NCBI GenBank assembly: GCA_964449175.1
Contig: CAYUYH010000015.1
Span: 1-18,823, forward strand
Source: CAYUYH01 sp964449175
Lineage (GTDB): Bacteria > Planctomycetota > Phycisphaerae > SM23-33
Direction: 5' to 3'
DNA: 18,823 nt
The position numbers and the translations under genes are program-made. The first letter of the stretch is position 1; each line of letters starts with the position of its first letter. Positions 1 through 7,755 of this stretch are shown here, piece by piece. The notes beneath the pieces are model-generated. The model was not told the DNA's origin, searched no databases, and was given only the letters and a program-made list of their open reading frames with translations.

Positions 1-761
1 GCGGCGACCCTGGCCTTGGCCGCCAGCAGGTCGGAAACCTGCCTCGCCAGCTCCGCCGCCTGAAGGTTTCGCACCTGCGCGAAGTGAATGCCCACCATTG
101 GCCCGGGCCTATCGATCAGCTTCAGTAGATCGAGCATGCGCTTCAGGCCGCCGGCGCGGTCGGTGATTACGATCAACTTCTGCTCGGGGATCGCCAGGAT
201 GCTCCCGCCTGGCTTGCCAAGTAGCGGGCGGAGCGTCTCTTCCGCGTAGGCAGTCGAGACGTGCTCCAGCGCGACCACCTGCGTGACAGCCCTGGTGGCC
301 TCGGCGGCGGCCAGCCCAGACTCGTCGGCCTCCAAGGTCGTCGTCAGGGCAAGCAAGTCCTTGTCGACGACAATCCTCTTCCAGCCGGGCTGCTCGGCGT
401 CGACCATCACCAACCCCGTCGCCTTCAGGACGCTCCGCAGCAAGCCCAGAAGCGACCCCTCCGGAATCCTGGCCGGCGATGATATGGTTACCGTCTTCCT
501 TGGCAGGGAGTCGTCGTAGAGAATGTTCATCCCAAGCCGCTTGCTGACGTAATCGACCAGCACGCGGACGTCCGTGTCCGGCGGGAAGTCCAGCTCTATC
601 AACTCGTCTTTCCGCTTGGCCTCGGCGGATTGCGCCCCGGCCGCCTCGCCGCCGGCAGGCGCCGCCGCCAGGATAAGGCAAAGGACCAAGGGCGCGCGGC
701 ACGCGCGCGACGGCCGCCACCATCCCCAAGTCGTCGTGCCATTCCTGCTCATGTGCGCCAT
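1..761 (-). CDS. Secretin (GspD/PilQ type) N-terminal part, truncated by window edge
   Basis: Secretins form the outer-membrane ring of type II secretion and type IV pilus systems; their N-domains sit in the periplasm and meet substrate or inner-membrane parts. The minus strand is open from ATG at 761 to base 1, giving 253 residues plus two bases. Residues 1-22 are a polar, basic n-region (with WGWW) and about 23-40 are a hydrophobic signal segment (LVLCLILAAAPAGG). Residues about 54-132 match the N0 fold (IELDFPPDTDVRVLVDYVSK, then KTVTISSP and a GLLRSVLKATG helix). Residues about 157-219 match an N1 ring-building motif (TQVVALEHVSTAYAEETLRP ... KLIVITDRAG ... LLKLIDRPG), and a second such domain begins at about 223. 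The start is fixed by AAGGAGG seven bases upstream; ATG at 752 is a weaker alternative. The secretin pore domain lies outside the window, so T2SS versus other secretin systems cannot be decided. No DPN tripeptide occurs here. Confidence 0.85.
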   Translation of the reverse strand, partial: MAHMSRNGTTTWGWWRPSRACRAPLVLCLILAAAPAGGEAAGAQSAEAKRKDELIELDFPPDTDVRVLVDYVSKRLGMNILYDDSLPRKTVTISSPARIPEGSLLGLLRSVLKATGLVMVDAEQPGWKRIVVDKDLLALTTTLEADESGLAAAEATRAVTQVVALEHVSTAYAEETLRPLLGKPGGSILAIPEQKLIVITDRAGGLKRMLDLLKLIDRPGPMVGIHFAQVRNLQAAELARQVSDLLAAKARVA

Positions 762-768
762 TGCTCCT

Positions 769-775
769 CCTCCTT
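769..775 (-). promoter_or_regulatory. Shine-Dalgarno of the secretin gene
   Basis: Read on the minus strand this is AAGGAGG, seven bases before the ATG at 761. It is the strongest ribosome-binding site in the window and decides the start of the secretin gene. Confidence 0.8.
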
Positions 776-1040
776 GGCTCGAGCGGCCGAAACCCGGCCC
801 GCGCCGGACCGAGGCAGCCGTGGCTAGGCCGAAGCCAACCACATATCCACAGAACTAATTCAGCAGAGACATATGCGCGGCAACGGGCGCGCAATCAAGG
901 CTAAAACCACATATTACTAAACGGCACGCCGGGGCAAGGAGAATATATATATGGAAGCAGGACCGGCCCAGCGCCAACATACATATATATGGCACAGAGA
1001 GCCGAGGGCCAGGAAAAGCGCATATGCTGGCCGTTTGTTG

Positions 1041-1069
1041 TTGACAGGGCGCCGGCACTACATGTATTG
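1041..1069 (+). promoter_or_regulatory. Candidate sigma70-type promoter for the rightward cluster
   Basis: TTGACA at 1041-1046 is a perfect -35 hexamer. TGTATT at 1063-1068, after a 16-base spacer, matches four of six positions of TATAAT; GTATTG with a 17-base spacer is the alternative. It lies about 220 bases before the ATG at 1288. Planctomycete promoters are not well defined, so this is a weak prediction. Confidence 0.3.
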
Positions 1070-1287
1070 GGATTGTCGCCGGGCAGGGATGGCGCTCAAG
1101 GGAAAGGGCGGCCGCCTCCGCTGGTGCCACGGCTGGCAACGTCTTGGCGGATGGTCGGGAGATGGAGCGTGTTATCTGGTCGTGGGCGGAAACTGCATAT
1201 CTAGGCAGACGGCAGTGTGGGCATGTGGGCCGCGGATGTGGTGTGCATAGGGTTCAGGGCGAAATAGAGACAGGAGCGACAGGGACG

Positions 1288-3192
1288 ATGACTCGGTATG
1301 GGATATTGTGGTCATATGTGTGGTGGATGGTGACGTGGTGGTGTTGCGTGACTTCATATGGCCAGGCCGTGGAGACGGGGGGGAGTTGGGCGGAGATGGA
1401 CGCTGCCGGGCTGTGTGAGGTCGCGCAGAGGATCGCGGCGGATGGGGATGGGGAGGCCCGAGATCGCCTGGCACAATACGTGCAGCGCCGGCTCGTCGAG
1501 GACCCGTCTGGGGTCTGGGCGGTGAGGCTGTCGCAGTGGCGGATGCTGACGGAGAACCTCCGCTGGAGCTTGGCCAGGGCGGACAGGGCGGTGTGGGCGG
1601 GTGCTATCAAGTCTGCGTACGCGGGGGATGGGGACTCGCTGAAGGCGATGGGGGACGCGGACTTTCGCGACCTGGCCAAGACGCTGGGCTATTTGGGCGA
1701 CCCGAGCGCGGTGGAGGTCATGGGCCCGTGGATCGAGGCGAAGAGATCGTGGCGGGATTGGCCGGCGGAGGAGCTGGTGGACTTCCTTGGCCGACACCTC
1801 AGGCCGCTGGAGTACGGCCCGGTTGCGTCGTTCACACGCGCGCAGAACGAACTGGTGGAGCATATCGCTGATAACGTGTTGGCCGACCCGGCCAAGGCGC
1901 GGGCGGTGTCGGTGGACAGGTGGCACTACCTGGCTGAGACGCTGATGTCGGGCCAGTCGCCACGGATGCGCCGGCGGTGGATAGCCGGCATTCGGGCGGG
2001 CTTCGTAGCCGACGAGGGGGCGCTGGCGAAGCTGGGCACGAAGAGGGATGTCGAGGACCTGCTCCAGACGCTGCGTGAACTTGGGGACCGGAACTGCGGC
2101 AATGTCGTGGCGGCCTGGGTGAAGCACGACCCCGCCTGGTCGACGCTGGAGACGAAGGACATCGCCAAGCTGTGCCTGCACCTTTGCAACTACTCTCCGG
2201 CGGGTGACGAGGAGGTGGTCCCCGCACTTGAGACGATGGCCGAAAAGCTGATCGCGGACATCTCCAGCGACGAGGCCGACGGCGTGGGGGCGGCCTTGCC
2301 GGCCCTTGCCTACGCCGAGATGCACTGCGGCGACATGGCCGCGGCGCAGGACTGGGCCAAGAAGGCGTATGTGCGGGCGTTCGGCAGCGAGGAGACAAGC
2401 CAGACGGTCACCGCGGACGGGTTGCTCGACCTGGCCACCATGCTTCAGTACGTGGGTCTGACCGGTGAGGACATGGAGTTCGGCGCGTTCGCCGCCTCGA
2501 CGGCAAGGCTGGCGGAGGCGGGCAAGTTCGACAGGATGGCGCTGCGCGACCTGGAGCCGCTGGCCGTGGCGTTCACCACGCCGGCGACCAGAACAGTCGT
2601 GGCCGAGGCATTGTGTGACGCGGAAGGCATGGTCCGGCCGCGCGTGGCCGGGATGCTGGCGTGGGCGCATCGCTACGGGGGCAGCGGCAATGAGTGGACT
2701 GAGCTGCTGGACGAGCGTCTAGCCGCATCCGCCGACGGCGACCAGAAGGCGGGTTGGCTGCTGGCGAAGGGCTTTGCGGAGATGGTCGCCCGTGTGACCG
2801 GCCCGGCGAGCAGCGACGGGATGGCCGCCTTCCGCGAGGCGTTTGATGAGGCCGACTCCGACGCCCAGAGGGTCATCTGCCTGGAGCACATAGCCTACTG
2901 GTGCTGCAGGACGGGGGACTTCGATCGCGGCCTGGCCATGCTCGGCGATGCCGCTGAACAGGCGCCGCGGGTGAAGGATGAGGCAGTGCGCCTCGCCGAC
3001 GCTGTCCGGTGGGAGCGGATGCTGCGGGCGTACGCGGAGATTGATCGCCTCGAGCGGCGCGCCGCCGGCCTGGAGGACCGGGCCGAGGAGGCAGCCGCCG
3101 CCGGTGACGACCGCGCCAAGGCCGACTGCCTCAGGCGGGCGGCGATGTTCCGCCTGAAGCAAGCGGCGCTGACCTCGGCCCTGAATCCCTGA
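1288..3192 (+). CDS. Exported all-helical protein of unknown function
   Basis: I do not recognise a named family. The 634-residue product begins with an export signal (MTRYGILWSYVWWMVTWWCC..., likely cut after YGQA near residue 27) that is remarkable for five tryptophans. The rest is rich in Ala, Leu, Glu, Asp and Trp in alternating helices, resembling a TPR- or HEAT-like solenoid: for example MAAAQDWAKKAYVRAFG and RVICLEHIAYWCCRTGDFDR look like TPR helix pairs. Residues about 575-634 form a charged helix that could be a coiled coil. No catalytic motif is visible. ATG at 1288 was chosen over the in-frame TTG at 1144 because it opens directly into the signal peptide and has AGGAG 11 bases upstream; the 48 codons before it read like noncoding sequence. 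It is first of three closely spaced plus-strand genes, 50 bases before the next. A scaffold or chaperone role for the two giant proteins downstream is a guess. It has no DPN tripeptides, unlike those two. Confidence 0.75.
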   Translation: MTRYGILWSYVWWMVTWWCCVTSYGQAVETGGSWAEMDAAGLCEVAQRIAADGDGEARDRLAQYVQRRLVEDPSGVWAVRLSQWRMLTENLRWSLARADRAVWAGAIKSAYAGDGDSLKAMGDADFRDLAKTLGYLGDPSAVEVMGPWIEAKRSWRDWPAEELVDFLGRHLRPLEYGPVASFTRAQNELVEHIADNVLADPAKARAVSVDRWHYLAETLMSGQSPRMRRRWIAGIRAGFVADEGALAKLGTKRDVEDLLQTLRELGDRNCGNVVAAWVKHDPAWSTLETKDIAKLCLHLCNYSPAGDEEVVPALETMAEKLIADISSDEADGVGAALPALAYAEMHCGDMAAAQDWAKKAYVRAFGSEETSQTVTADGLLDLATMLQYVGLTGEDMEFGAFAASTARLAEAGKFDRMALRDLEPLAVAFTTPATRTVVAEALCDAEGMVRPRVAGMLAWAHRYGGSGNEWTELLDERLAASADGDQKAGWLLAKGFAEMVARVTGPASSDGMAAFREAFDEADSDAQRVICLEHIAYWCCRTGDFDRGLAMLGDAAEQAPRVKDEAVRLADAVRWERMLRAYAEIDRLERRAAGLEDRAEEAAAAGDDRAKADCLRRAAMFRLKQAALTSALNP

Positions 3193-3242
3193 CGCCGCGA
3201 CCTGCGGGGCCGGGGCTGGTCATCAGATTGCGGAGACGAGCA

Positions 3243-6200
3243 ATGCGGGCAAGCCATATCATGACTGCGACTTTGCTGATGGTCCTCGTGCCGGCCTGGC
3301 GCCCGACGGCGTGGGCCTGGCCGCTGTATCCGCCGAAGTGCGATCTTGTGGTCGCCCAGTTAGGCCCGGACGACCCCAACGAGGACTATCCCGGCGCCTT
3401 CGTGGACCTTTACAGCCTGACCGGCCTGGCGAGCGACCTGGAACTGCGGATCTTCACGCCCGACGGGGCGGGCGAGTGCAGGTTGACGGTCAGCTACGCC
3501 GGTACGGGCAGGATCAGCATCTGGGAGGACGGGGTCCAGGTGCACGTGCCGCACGTCTGGGACATCCGCAAATCGTTCACGTACGATCCCAACGAGCTCG
3601 GCGACCCCAACAAGCAGTTCACCATCCGCGGCGAGGCGTTCAGCAGCTCGCCCGGCGACATCGTCATCACGGCGGAGGTCGCCTATGGCCTGACGACGCT
3701 GAGCGACTCGGTGACGGTCACGGTGGGCAATCAGCCGGTGGTGATCTTCACGGCACCCGTCCCCGGCGTGGTCCAGCCGGACGAGCACGGCGCGGTGTGT
3801 GTTGGGATCGGGATCACGGACCCCAGCGATCCCAACGAGCTGGCCGGTATCATGGGCGTCGACCTGGAGGTCCACTACGGCGGGGAGCTGCTGACGACGT
3901 TGCCCGGGCACCCCGATGATCCGAGCCACTGGTCATTCGACTGGACGCCCGGCGTCAACGGGGCGTTCATGCTCAGGGCCGTCGCCACCGATCGCTGCGG
4001 GGCGACCGGCTCGGCCAGCAAGCCCATCACCGTCACCGACGCCGACACGCCCACCATGCCGGATACGCTGCCGAATCTGCGCGTCTGGCTGAAGGCCGAC
4101 CCCAACGACCTGGACCTCGACGCCAACAACTATGTCGCCCAATGGTTCAACCGTGGCCCGCTGGAAGATCCCAACGATCCTAGCGCCCTGGCCATGAGCG
4201 ACCAGAGCCACAAGCCCAGGTGGGTCAACGACGACCCGAACGTACCTGCGGTCCGCTTCGACGGTGACGATGACCAGCTCGTCGCCAACACGGCGGACAC
4301 GAAGAGCAACAGCGCGATCTTCATCGTGGCCAAGGTCGCAGCCGGCGAGCCGAACAATGCCACGCTGTTCAGCCTTGGCAGCCGCGCTGCGCAGTACGTC
4401 AATGTCTACAAGTTTGCGACGGCCGGCGGCGACCGGCTGATGGCCTACAACGGCAAGAGCATCATGGCGCCGCCGAGCGGGTTCGAGGTGCTGACAATCA
4501 CGGTCACGGGCAGCGAGGCGAAGTTCTATCGCAACGGCGTCGCCTACGTGGACGACGCGCCGAACGACGCGCCATTCCCGCTGGCCGACGCGGACATGAA
4601 GACGTTCGCGGGCTACTGGCTGGGGCGGAACGGTGGAGGAACCGCCTACTGCATGGCCTGCGACATAGCGGAGGTGATCATCTACCGCGGGAAGTACATG
4701 ACGGACTTCTCCACACCGCCGGCCCAGGTGCCCGTCCTGACGGACACGCAGCGGATGACCGTCGAGCGGTACCTGATGAGCAAGTACAAGCTCGGGCCGT
4801 ATGCGGGCAACCAGGCGCCCGTGGCCGAGATCGTCAGCCCGCCGGATCACGCGACGTTCACGGCGGGGGACGCGGTGCGGCTGCTGGCCGCGGCGCACTA
4901 CGCGGATGGACGCGACCCCAGCTCAATTGATTGCGAGTTCCTGCGGAACGGAACGGCGATCGGCAGCGACGGCGACCGCGACCCGTCCACTGGCCTGTAT
5001 GAATTGAACTGGACGGCAGCGCCCGGCATCCACACGTTCCGCGTACGGGCGAGCGACGCCGACCCGAACATACCGGCCGGGGACAGCGACGCGGTGGAGG
5101 TCCGCGTCTTCGCAGCCGAGGCGGACGCGGCCGCCGACAGCGACGGCGACGGCATGAACGACTGGTGGGAGCTGGCCAACTTCGCCACTCTCGACGCGGA
5201 CCCCAACGACGATGCCGACGGCGACGGCGTGAACAACATTGATGAGTTCCAGGCCCACACGAACCCCACCGCCCACAACACCAACGACCCCAACGCGGCG
5301 GCCGTGCTTGCGGTCTGGCCGCCGGTCGGGTCAACCGTGCCGCTGCCTGTCCAGGGCAGTCCGCTCGGCATGACCATGCTGTTCAGCAACCCCGGCGGCG
5401 GGGCGATCACCGTGACCGACCAGCACGGCAACGATCTGACCGGCAAGCTCGTCACGTCGGGTCCAACCGGGGCGGAGCTGAGGGTGGACCTGCCTCGCAA
5501 GTGCCTGGACCTGACGGACACCGACCCGTCGGCCTGCGCGACGACGGCGGACGGCGGCTTCGACACGGGCAACACGTTCACCGTCTGTTGCTGGGTGTGG
5601 ATACCGTCGGACTGCACGGCGGACGGGTCGCGCGCGGTGCTTGCCAACAGTCTGCCTGGCGAGCATCCGGGCTTCAGGCTATTCATAGGCGACTGGGACA
5701 ACAAGAACCGAGCGATCGTCTTCGAGACGTGCAGCTCCGGCGACCCAAGCTCGCCACATAAGAAGATCAGGTCCTCCGCCGGGGCGTTCAACTTCGATCA
5801 GTGGAACCACCTGGCCGTCGTGGTCGACCGGGCCGGGGGCGAGGGGAGCATCTACCTCAACGGCCGAGATGTCTCCCTGGAAGAGAACGAGGTTCACGGT
5901 GACTTCCTCACCACCGGCGAGTTGGACTTCGGCTCGATGCGGCAGGATCCCAATACGTTCCTTGGCGGGCGGCTTGCCGACGTGCGGATCTACGGCAAGT
6001 TGCTCGGCGCGGGCGAGGTCTACAGCGTGATGATGGGCAACAGCCTGTCGGCGGCGCCGCTGCGGTGGTGGAAGCTGGACGAGGGGACCGGCACGACGGC
6101 TGCGGACTCCTCCGGCAATGGCGACACCGCCGCGCTCGCCGGCGACGCCGGCTGGATCGGCGAAGACCAGTTCGTCTCGGGCGTGACCTGCAACTACGTG

Positions 6201-7688
6201 GTGACGGTGAACGAGACGCCGTTCGATGTGTTCTTCCGGGTCGATGTGACGCTGCCGACCGTCTCAGCCGACATCACCGGCGGGCGATACTACAGCCAGC
6301 AGAACGTGGTACTGACGGCAAGCGAGCCGAACTGCAATATCTACCTGACCACTGACGGCCTGCCGCCGACGGTCAACTCCTGGCTGTACGATGCGAACGA
6401 CCCTGTCGACATCATCGCATTGCCCGGCAACAGCACGGTGCTTCAGTTCTTCGCGGTCGACCAGGCCGGCAACTTCGGCCCCGTGGGCAAGGAGGTTTAC
6501 TTCTTCGGCGACGCGCCCCCTCCGCCGACGAACCTGACCGCGGTGCACCTGCCCGGCGGCCCGCAGGCCGAGAGGGTCGAGTGCCGGTGGTCGCCGCCGG
6601 GGGGCACTGCCAGTCCTTTGCTGGGGTACCGTCTCTACGCTGCCGGCAACCAGTTGGAGCGCAGACTCCTCGAAGACTGCCGCGCCGGCGGGCACAGGCC
6701 GCCCTCTGCCCTGCGGGCCATACCAAACGTGATCGGCGCGGCCAACACTATGGCCACTCATCAGGGGGTCACGCCGGCGGGAACCGCGTGGTACGCCATG
6801 ACCTCCATAGCCACGGACGGGACGGAGGGGACGATCGGAGAGCTGGTGGAGGTGGACATGTCCACCAGCCAGCCGGTTGCCCCCAACGAGATCGACTCCG
6901 CCGTCGCCCGGGCGCGTGCGTGGCTGAATTCCAACCAGGCCGCCGAGGGCTACTGGGGCGAAAGCCCCACAGCCCGAGTGAGGGCGACCTGCCAGGCGCT
7001 CAACGCGCTGCGACTTTGCGGCTGGGCGGCCGACAAGCCCGCCAACGCGCGGGCGGGGCTGATGTACCTGCGCGGCGGGTGGGCCGACAGCAACCCGGAC
7101 CTGGCCAGGACCATCGACACGCTCTATCGCTACGGCCAGGACCCCAACTGGCACGGCGAGGACACGCGCGGCCTGCACCTGCGACTAGCTGTGCGGGCGG
7201 ATTGCAGCGACCCGAACATCGCTATCCGCGGCTGGGGTGTGCAGCCGCGATACATGTCCGATGCATACAGCACCGCCTGGGGTGTTCTGGTGAGGGCGGC
7301 AGACCCCAACAGCGTGCCGTCGGGTCAGACGGACAACTCCATGACCAACTTGGCCGGCGACGGCGCTTTCCAGTCGCTGACGCCGGGCCGCTACGGCTGG
7401 ATCGCTCGCGGGCGGGCGAGCTGCTATGTCTCCTGTCTTGCCTACAAGGCCTTGGGCAAGAGCCCAACGGACAGCGACTGGGATTGGATAACCGACGATC
7501 CCAGCGCCTACCAGGACAGCGTCTACGACACGGCGGCCGTGCTGCTGTGGTCGCCCATGTCCTCAACTGCTCGCAGCGACGCCAAGGTCAGCCTGGTCTC
7601 GCTCCAACAGCCCGACGGCAGTTGGGGCCGCGATCCGTTCCTGACGGGGCTGTGTCTCGAAGCGCTACTGACGCCGTCGCCCGAGTAG
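3243..7688 (+). CDS. Exported multidomain LamG/TSP3/FN3 protein with C-terminal squalene-cyclase-like toroid
   Basis: A 1481-residue exported protein, probably envelope-bound or secreted. The signal peptide ends near residue 25 (PTAWA). Domains in order: beta-rich region (35-270); LamG-like jellyroll (275-520, LPNLRVWLKAD ... VPAVRFDG); Ig-like segment (521-625, NQAPVAEIVSPPDHATFTAG); thrombospondin-3-type calcium loops (630-678, DSDGDGMND ... DADGDGVNNIDEF); second LamG-like domain (746-976, FDQWNHLAVVVDR, then LADVRIYGKLLGAGEV); chitobiase C-terminal-like domain (1003-1089, NIYLTTDGLPPT); FN3-like domain (1092-1210, PTNLTAVHLPGG ... CRWSPPGG); and an alpha/alpha-toroid (1215-1481) ending SLQQPDGSWG ... 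LTGLCLEALL, like prenyltransferase/squalene-oxidase repeats. No terpene-cyclase DxDD motif is visible, so the toroid may only bind. ATG 3243 has GGAG seven bases upstream; TTG 3228 is less likely. It contains about 14 DPN tripeptides and sits 67 bases before the RHS gene, with which it shares TSP3, LamG and DPN features. Confidence 0.85.
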   Translation: MRASHIMTATLLMVLVPAWRPTAWAWPLYPPKCDLVVAQLGPDDPNEDYPGAFVDLYSLTGLASDLELRIFTPDGAGECRLTVSYAGTGRISIWEDGVQVHVPHVWDIRKSFTYDPNELGDPNKQFTIRGEAFSSSPGDIVITAEVAYGLTTLSDSVTVTVGNQPVVIFTAPVPGVVQPDEHGAVCVGIGITDPSDPNELAGIMGVDLEVHYGGELLTTLPGHPDDPSHWSFDWTPGVNGAFMLRAVATDRCGATGSASKPITVTDADTPTMPDTLPNLRVWLKADPNDLDLDANNYVAQWFNRGPLEDPNDPSALAMSDQSHKPRWVNDDPNVPAVRFDGDDDQLVANTADTKSNSAIFIVAKVAAGEPNNATLFSLGSRAAQYVNVYKFATAGGDRLMAYNGKSIMAPPSGFEVLTITVTGSEAKFYRNGVAYVDDAPNDAPFPLADADMKTFAGYWLGRNGGGTAYCMACDIAEVIIYRGKYMTDFSTPPAQVPVLTDTQRMTVERYLMSKYKLGPYAGNQAPVAEIVSPPDHATFTAGDAVRLLAAAHYADGRDPSSIDCEFLRNGTAIGSDGDRDPSTGLYELNWTAAPGIHTFRVRASDADPNIPAGDSDAVEVRVFAAEADAAADSDGDGMNDWWELANFATLDADPNDDADGDGVNNIDEFQAHTNPTAHNTNDPNAAAVLAVWPPVGSTVPLPVQGSPLGMTMLFSNPGGGAITVTDQHGNDLTGKLVTSGPTGAELRVDLPRKCLDLTDTDPSACATTADGGFDTGNTFTVCCWVWIPSDCTADGSRAVLANSLPGEHPGFRLFIGDWDNKNRAIVFETCSSGDPSSPHKKIRSSAGAFNFDQWNHLAVVVDRAGGEGSIYLNGRDVSLEENEVHGDFLTTGELDFGSMRQDPNTFLGGRLADVRIYGKLLGAGEVYSVMMGNSLSAAPLRWWKLDEGTGTTAADSSGNGDTAALAGDAGWIGEDQFVSGVTCNYVVTVNETPFDVFFRVDVTLPTVSADITGGRYYSQQNVVLTASEPNCNIYLTTDGLPPTVNSWLYDANDPVDIIALPGNSTVLQFFAVDQAGNFGPVGKEVYFFGDAPPPPTNLTAVHLPGGPQAERVECRWSPPGGTASPLLGYRLYAAGNQLERRLLEDCRAGGHRPPSALRAIPNVIGAANTMATHQGVTPAGTAWYAMTSIATDGTEGTIGELVEVDMSTSQPVAPNEIDSAVARARAWLNSNQAAEGYWGESPTARVRATCQALNALRLCGWAADKPANARAGLMYLRGGWADSNPDLARTIDTLYRYGQDPNWHGEDTRGLHLRLAVRADCSDPNIAIRGWGVQPRYMSDAYSTAWGVLVRAADPNSVPSGQTDNSMTNLAGDGAFQSLTPGRYGWIARGRASCYVSCLAYKALGKSPTDSDWDWITDDPSAYQDSVYDTAAVLLWSPMSSTARSDAKVSLVSLQQPDGSWGRDPFLTGLCLEALLTPSPE
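6886..7688 (+). other. Alpha/alpha-toroid (squalene-cyclase/prenyltransferase-repeat-like) domain
   Basis: This segment encodes the last ~267 residues of the multidomain protein. Helical repeats carry the LNSNQ...GYWG..., ATCQALNALRLCGW, GLMYLRGGW and LVSLQQPDGSWG signatures of terpene-cyclase-type toroids. The Q..DGSWG element at 7600-7630 is the clearest. Enzyme acid motifs are not seen. Confidence 0.6.
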
Positions 7689-7740
7689 CGAGCCGCCGCC
7701 GGCCGCTATGAAGGTCTACTGAATGCAGAAGCGGGAACAG

Positions 7741-7746
7741 AGGGAG
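7741..7746 (+). promoter_or_regulatory. Shine-Dalgarno deciding the start of the RHS gene
   Basis: AGGGAG lies nine bases before ATG 7756, which leads straight into a classical signal peptide (MDRGLSSLIVVCAIVV). The upstream in-frame ATG at 7723 has only AAGG at eight bases and would add 11 charged residues; it remains possible. Confidence 0.5.
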
Positions 7747-7755
7747 AATGGACTC

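Larger units (their letters stand above)
762..1287. other. Divergent intergenic region with AT-rich island
   Basis: These 526 bases separate the leftward secretin gene from the rightward three-gene cluster, so promoters for both should lie here. Bases 901-960 hold only 26 G+C of 60, against about 43 of 60 in a sampled block of the RHS gene. Short ATATAT runs occur at 943-952 and 983-990. The palindrome CATATG occurs at 870 and 1021, and again just inside the next gene at 1313 and 1355; CATATATATG, also palindromic, is at 982-991. I see no tRNA, convincing riboswitch or strong terminator hairpin. A short open frame from 951 has a good ribosome-binding site but an unconvincing product. Confidence 0.6.

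Noticed and set aside
109..894. A 261-codon minus-strand frame overlapping the secretin.
   Set aside because: It is the wrong frame of the secretin gene. The correct frame gives N0/N1 domains, a signal peptide and a strong ribosome-binding site.
951..1250. A 99-codon open frame on the plus strand with AAGGAG nine bases upstream of ATG 951.
   Set aside because: The ribosome-binding site is good, but the product is rich in Trp, Arg, Cys and Gly with no domain or hydrophobic pattern, and it lies in the AT/GC-patchy intergenic region. I treat it as chance.
1144..1287. TTG at 1144 as start of the helical protein.
   Set aside because: The extra 48 residues resemble noncoding translation and would bury the signal peptide; ATG 1288 has its own ribosome-binding site.
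762..1287. A cyclic-di-GMP or other riboswitch upstream of the large genes.
   Set aside because: I looked for conserved riboswitch core sequences on both strands and found none that I could fold convincingly.
1354..2670. A long antisense open frame over the helical protein gene.
   Set aside because: It is Arg/His/Pro-rich without domains. The sense frame has a ribosome-binding site, a signal peptide and regular helical sequence.
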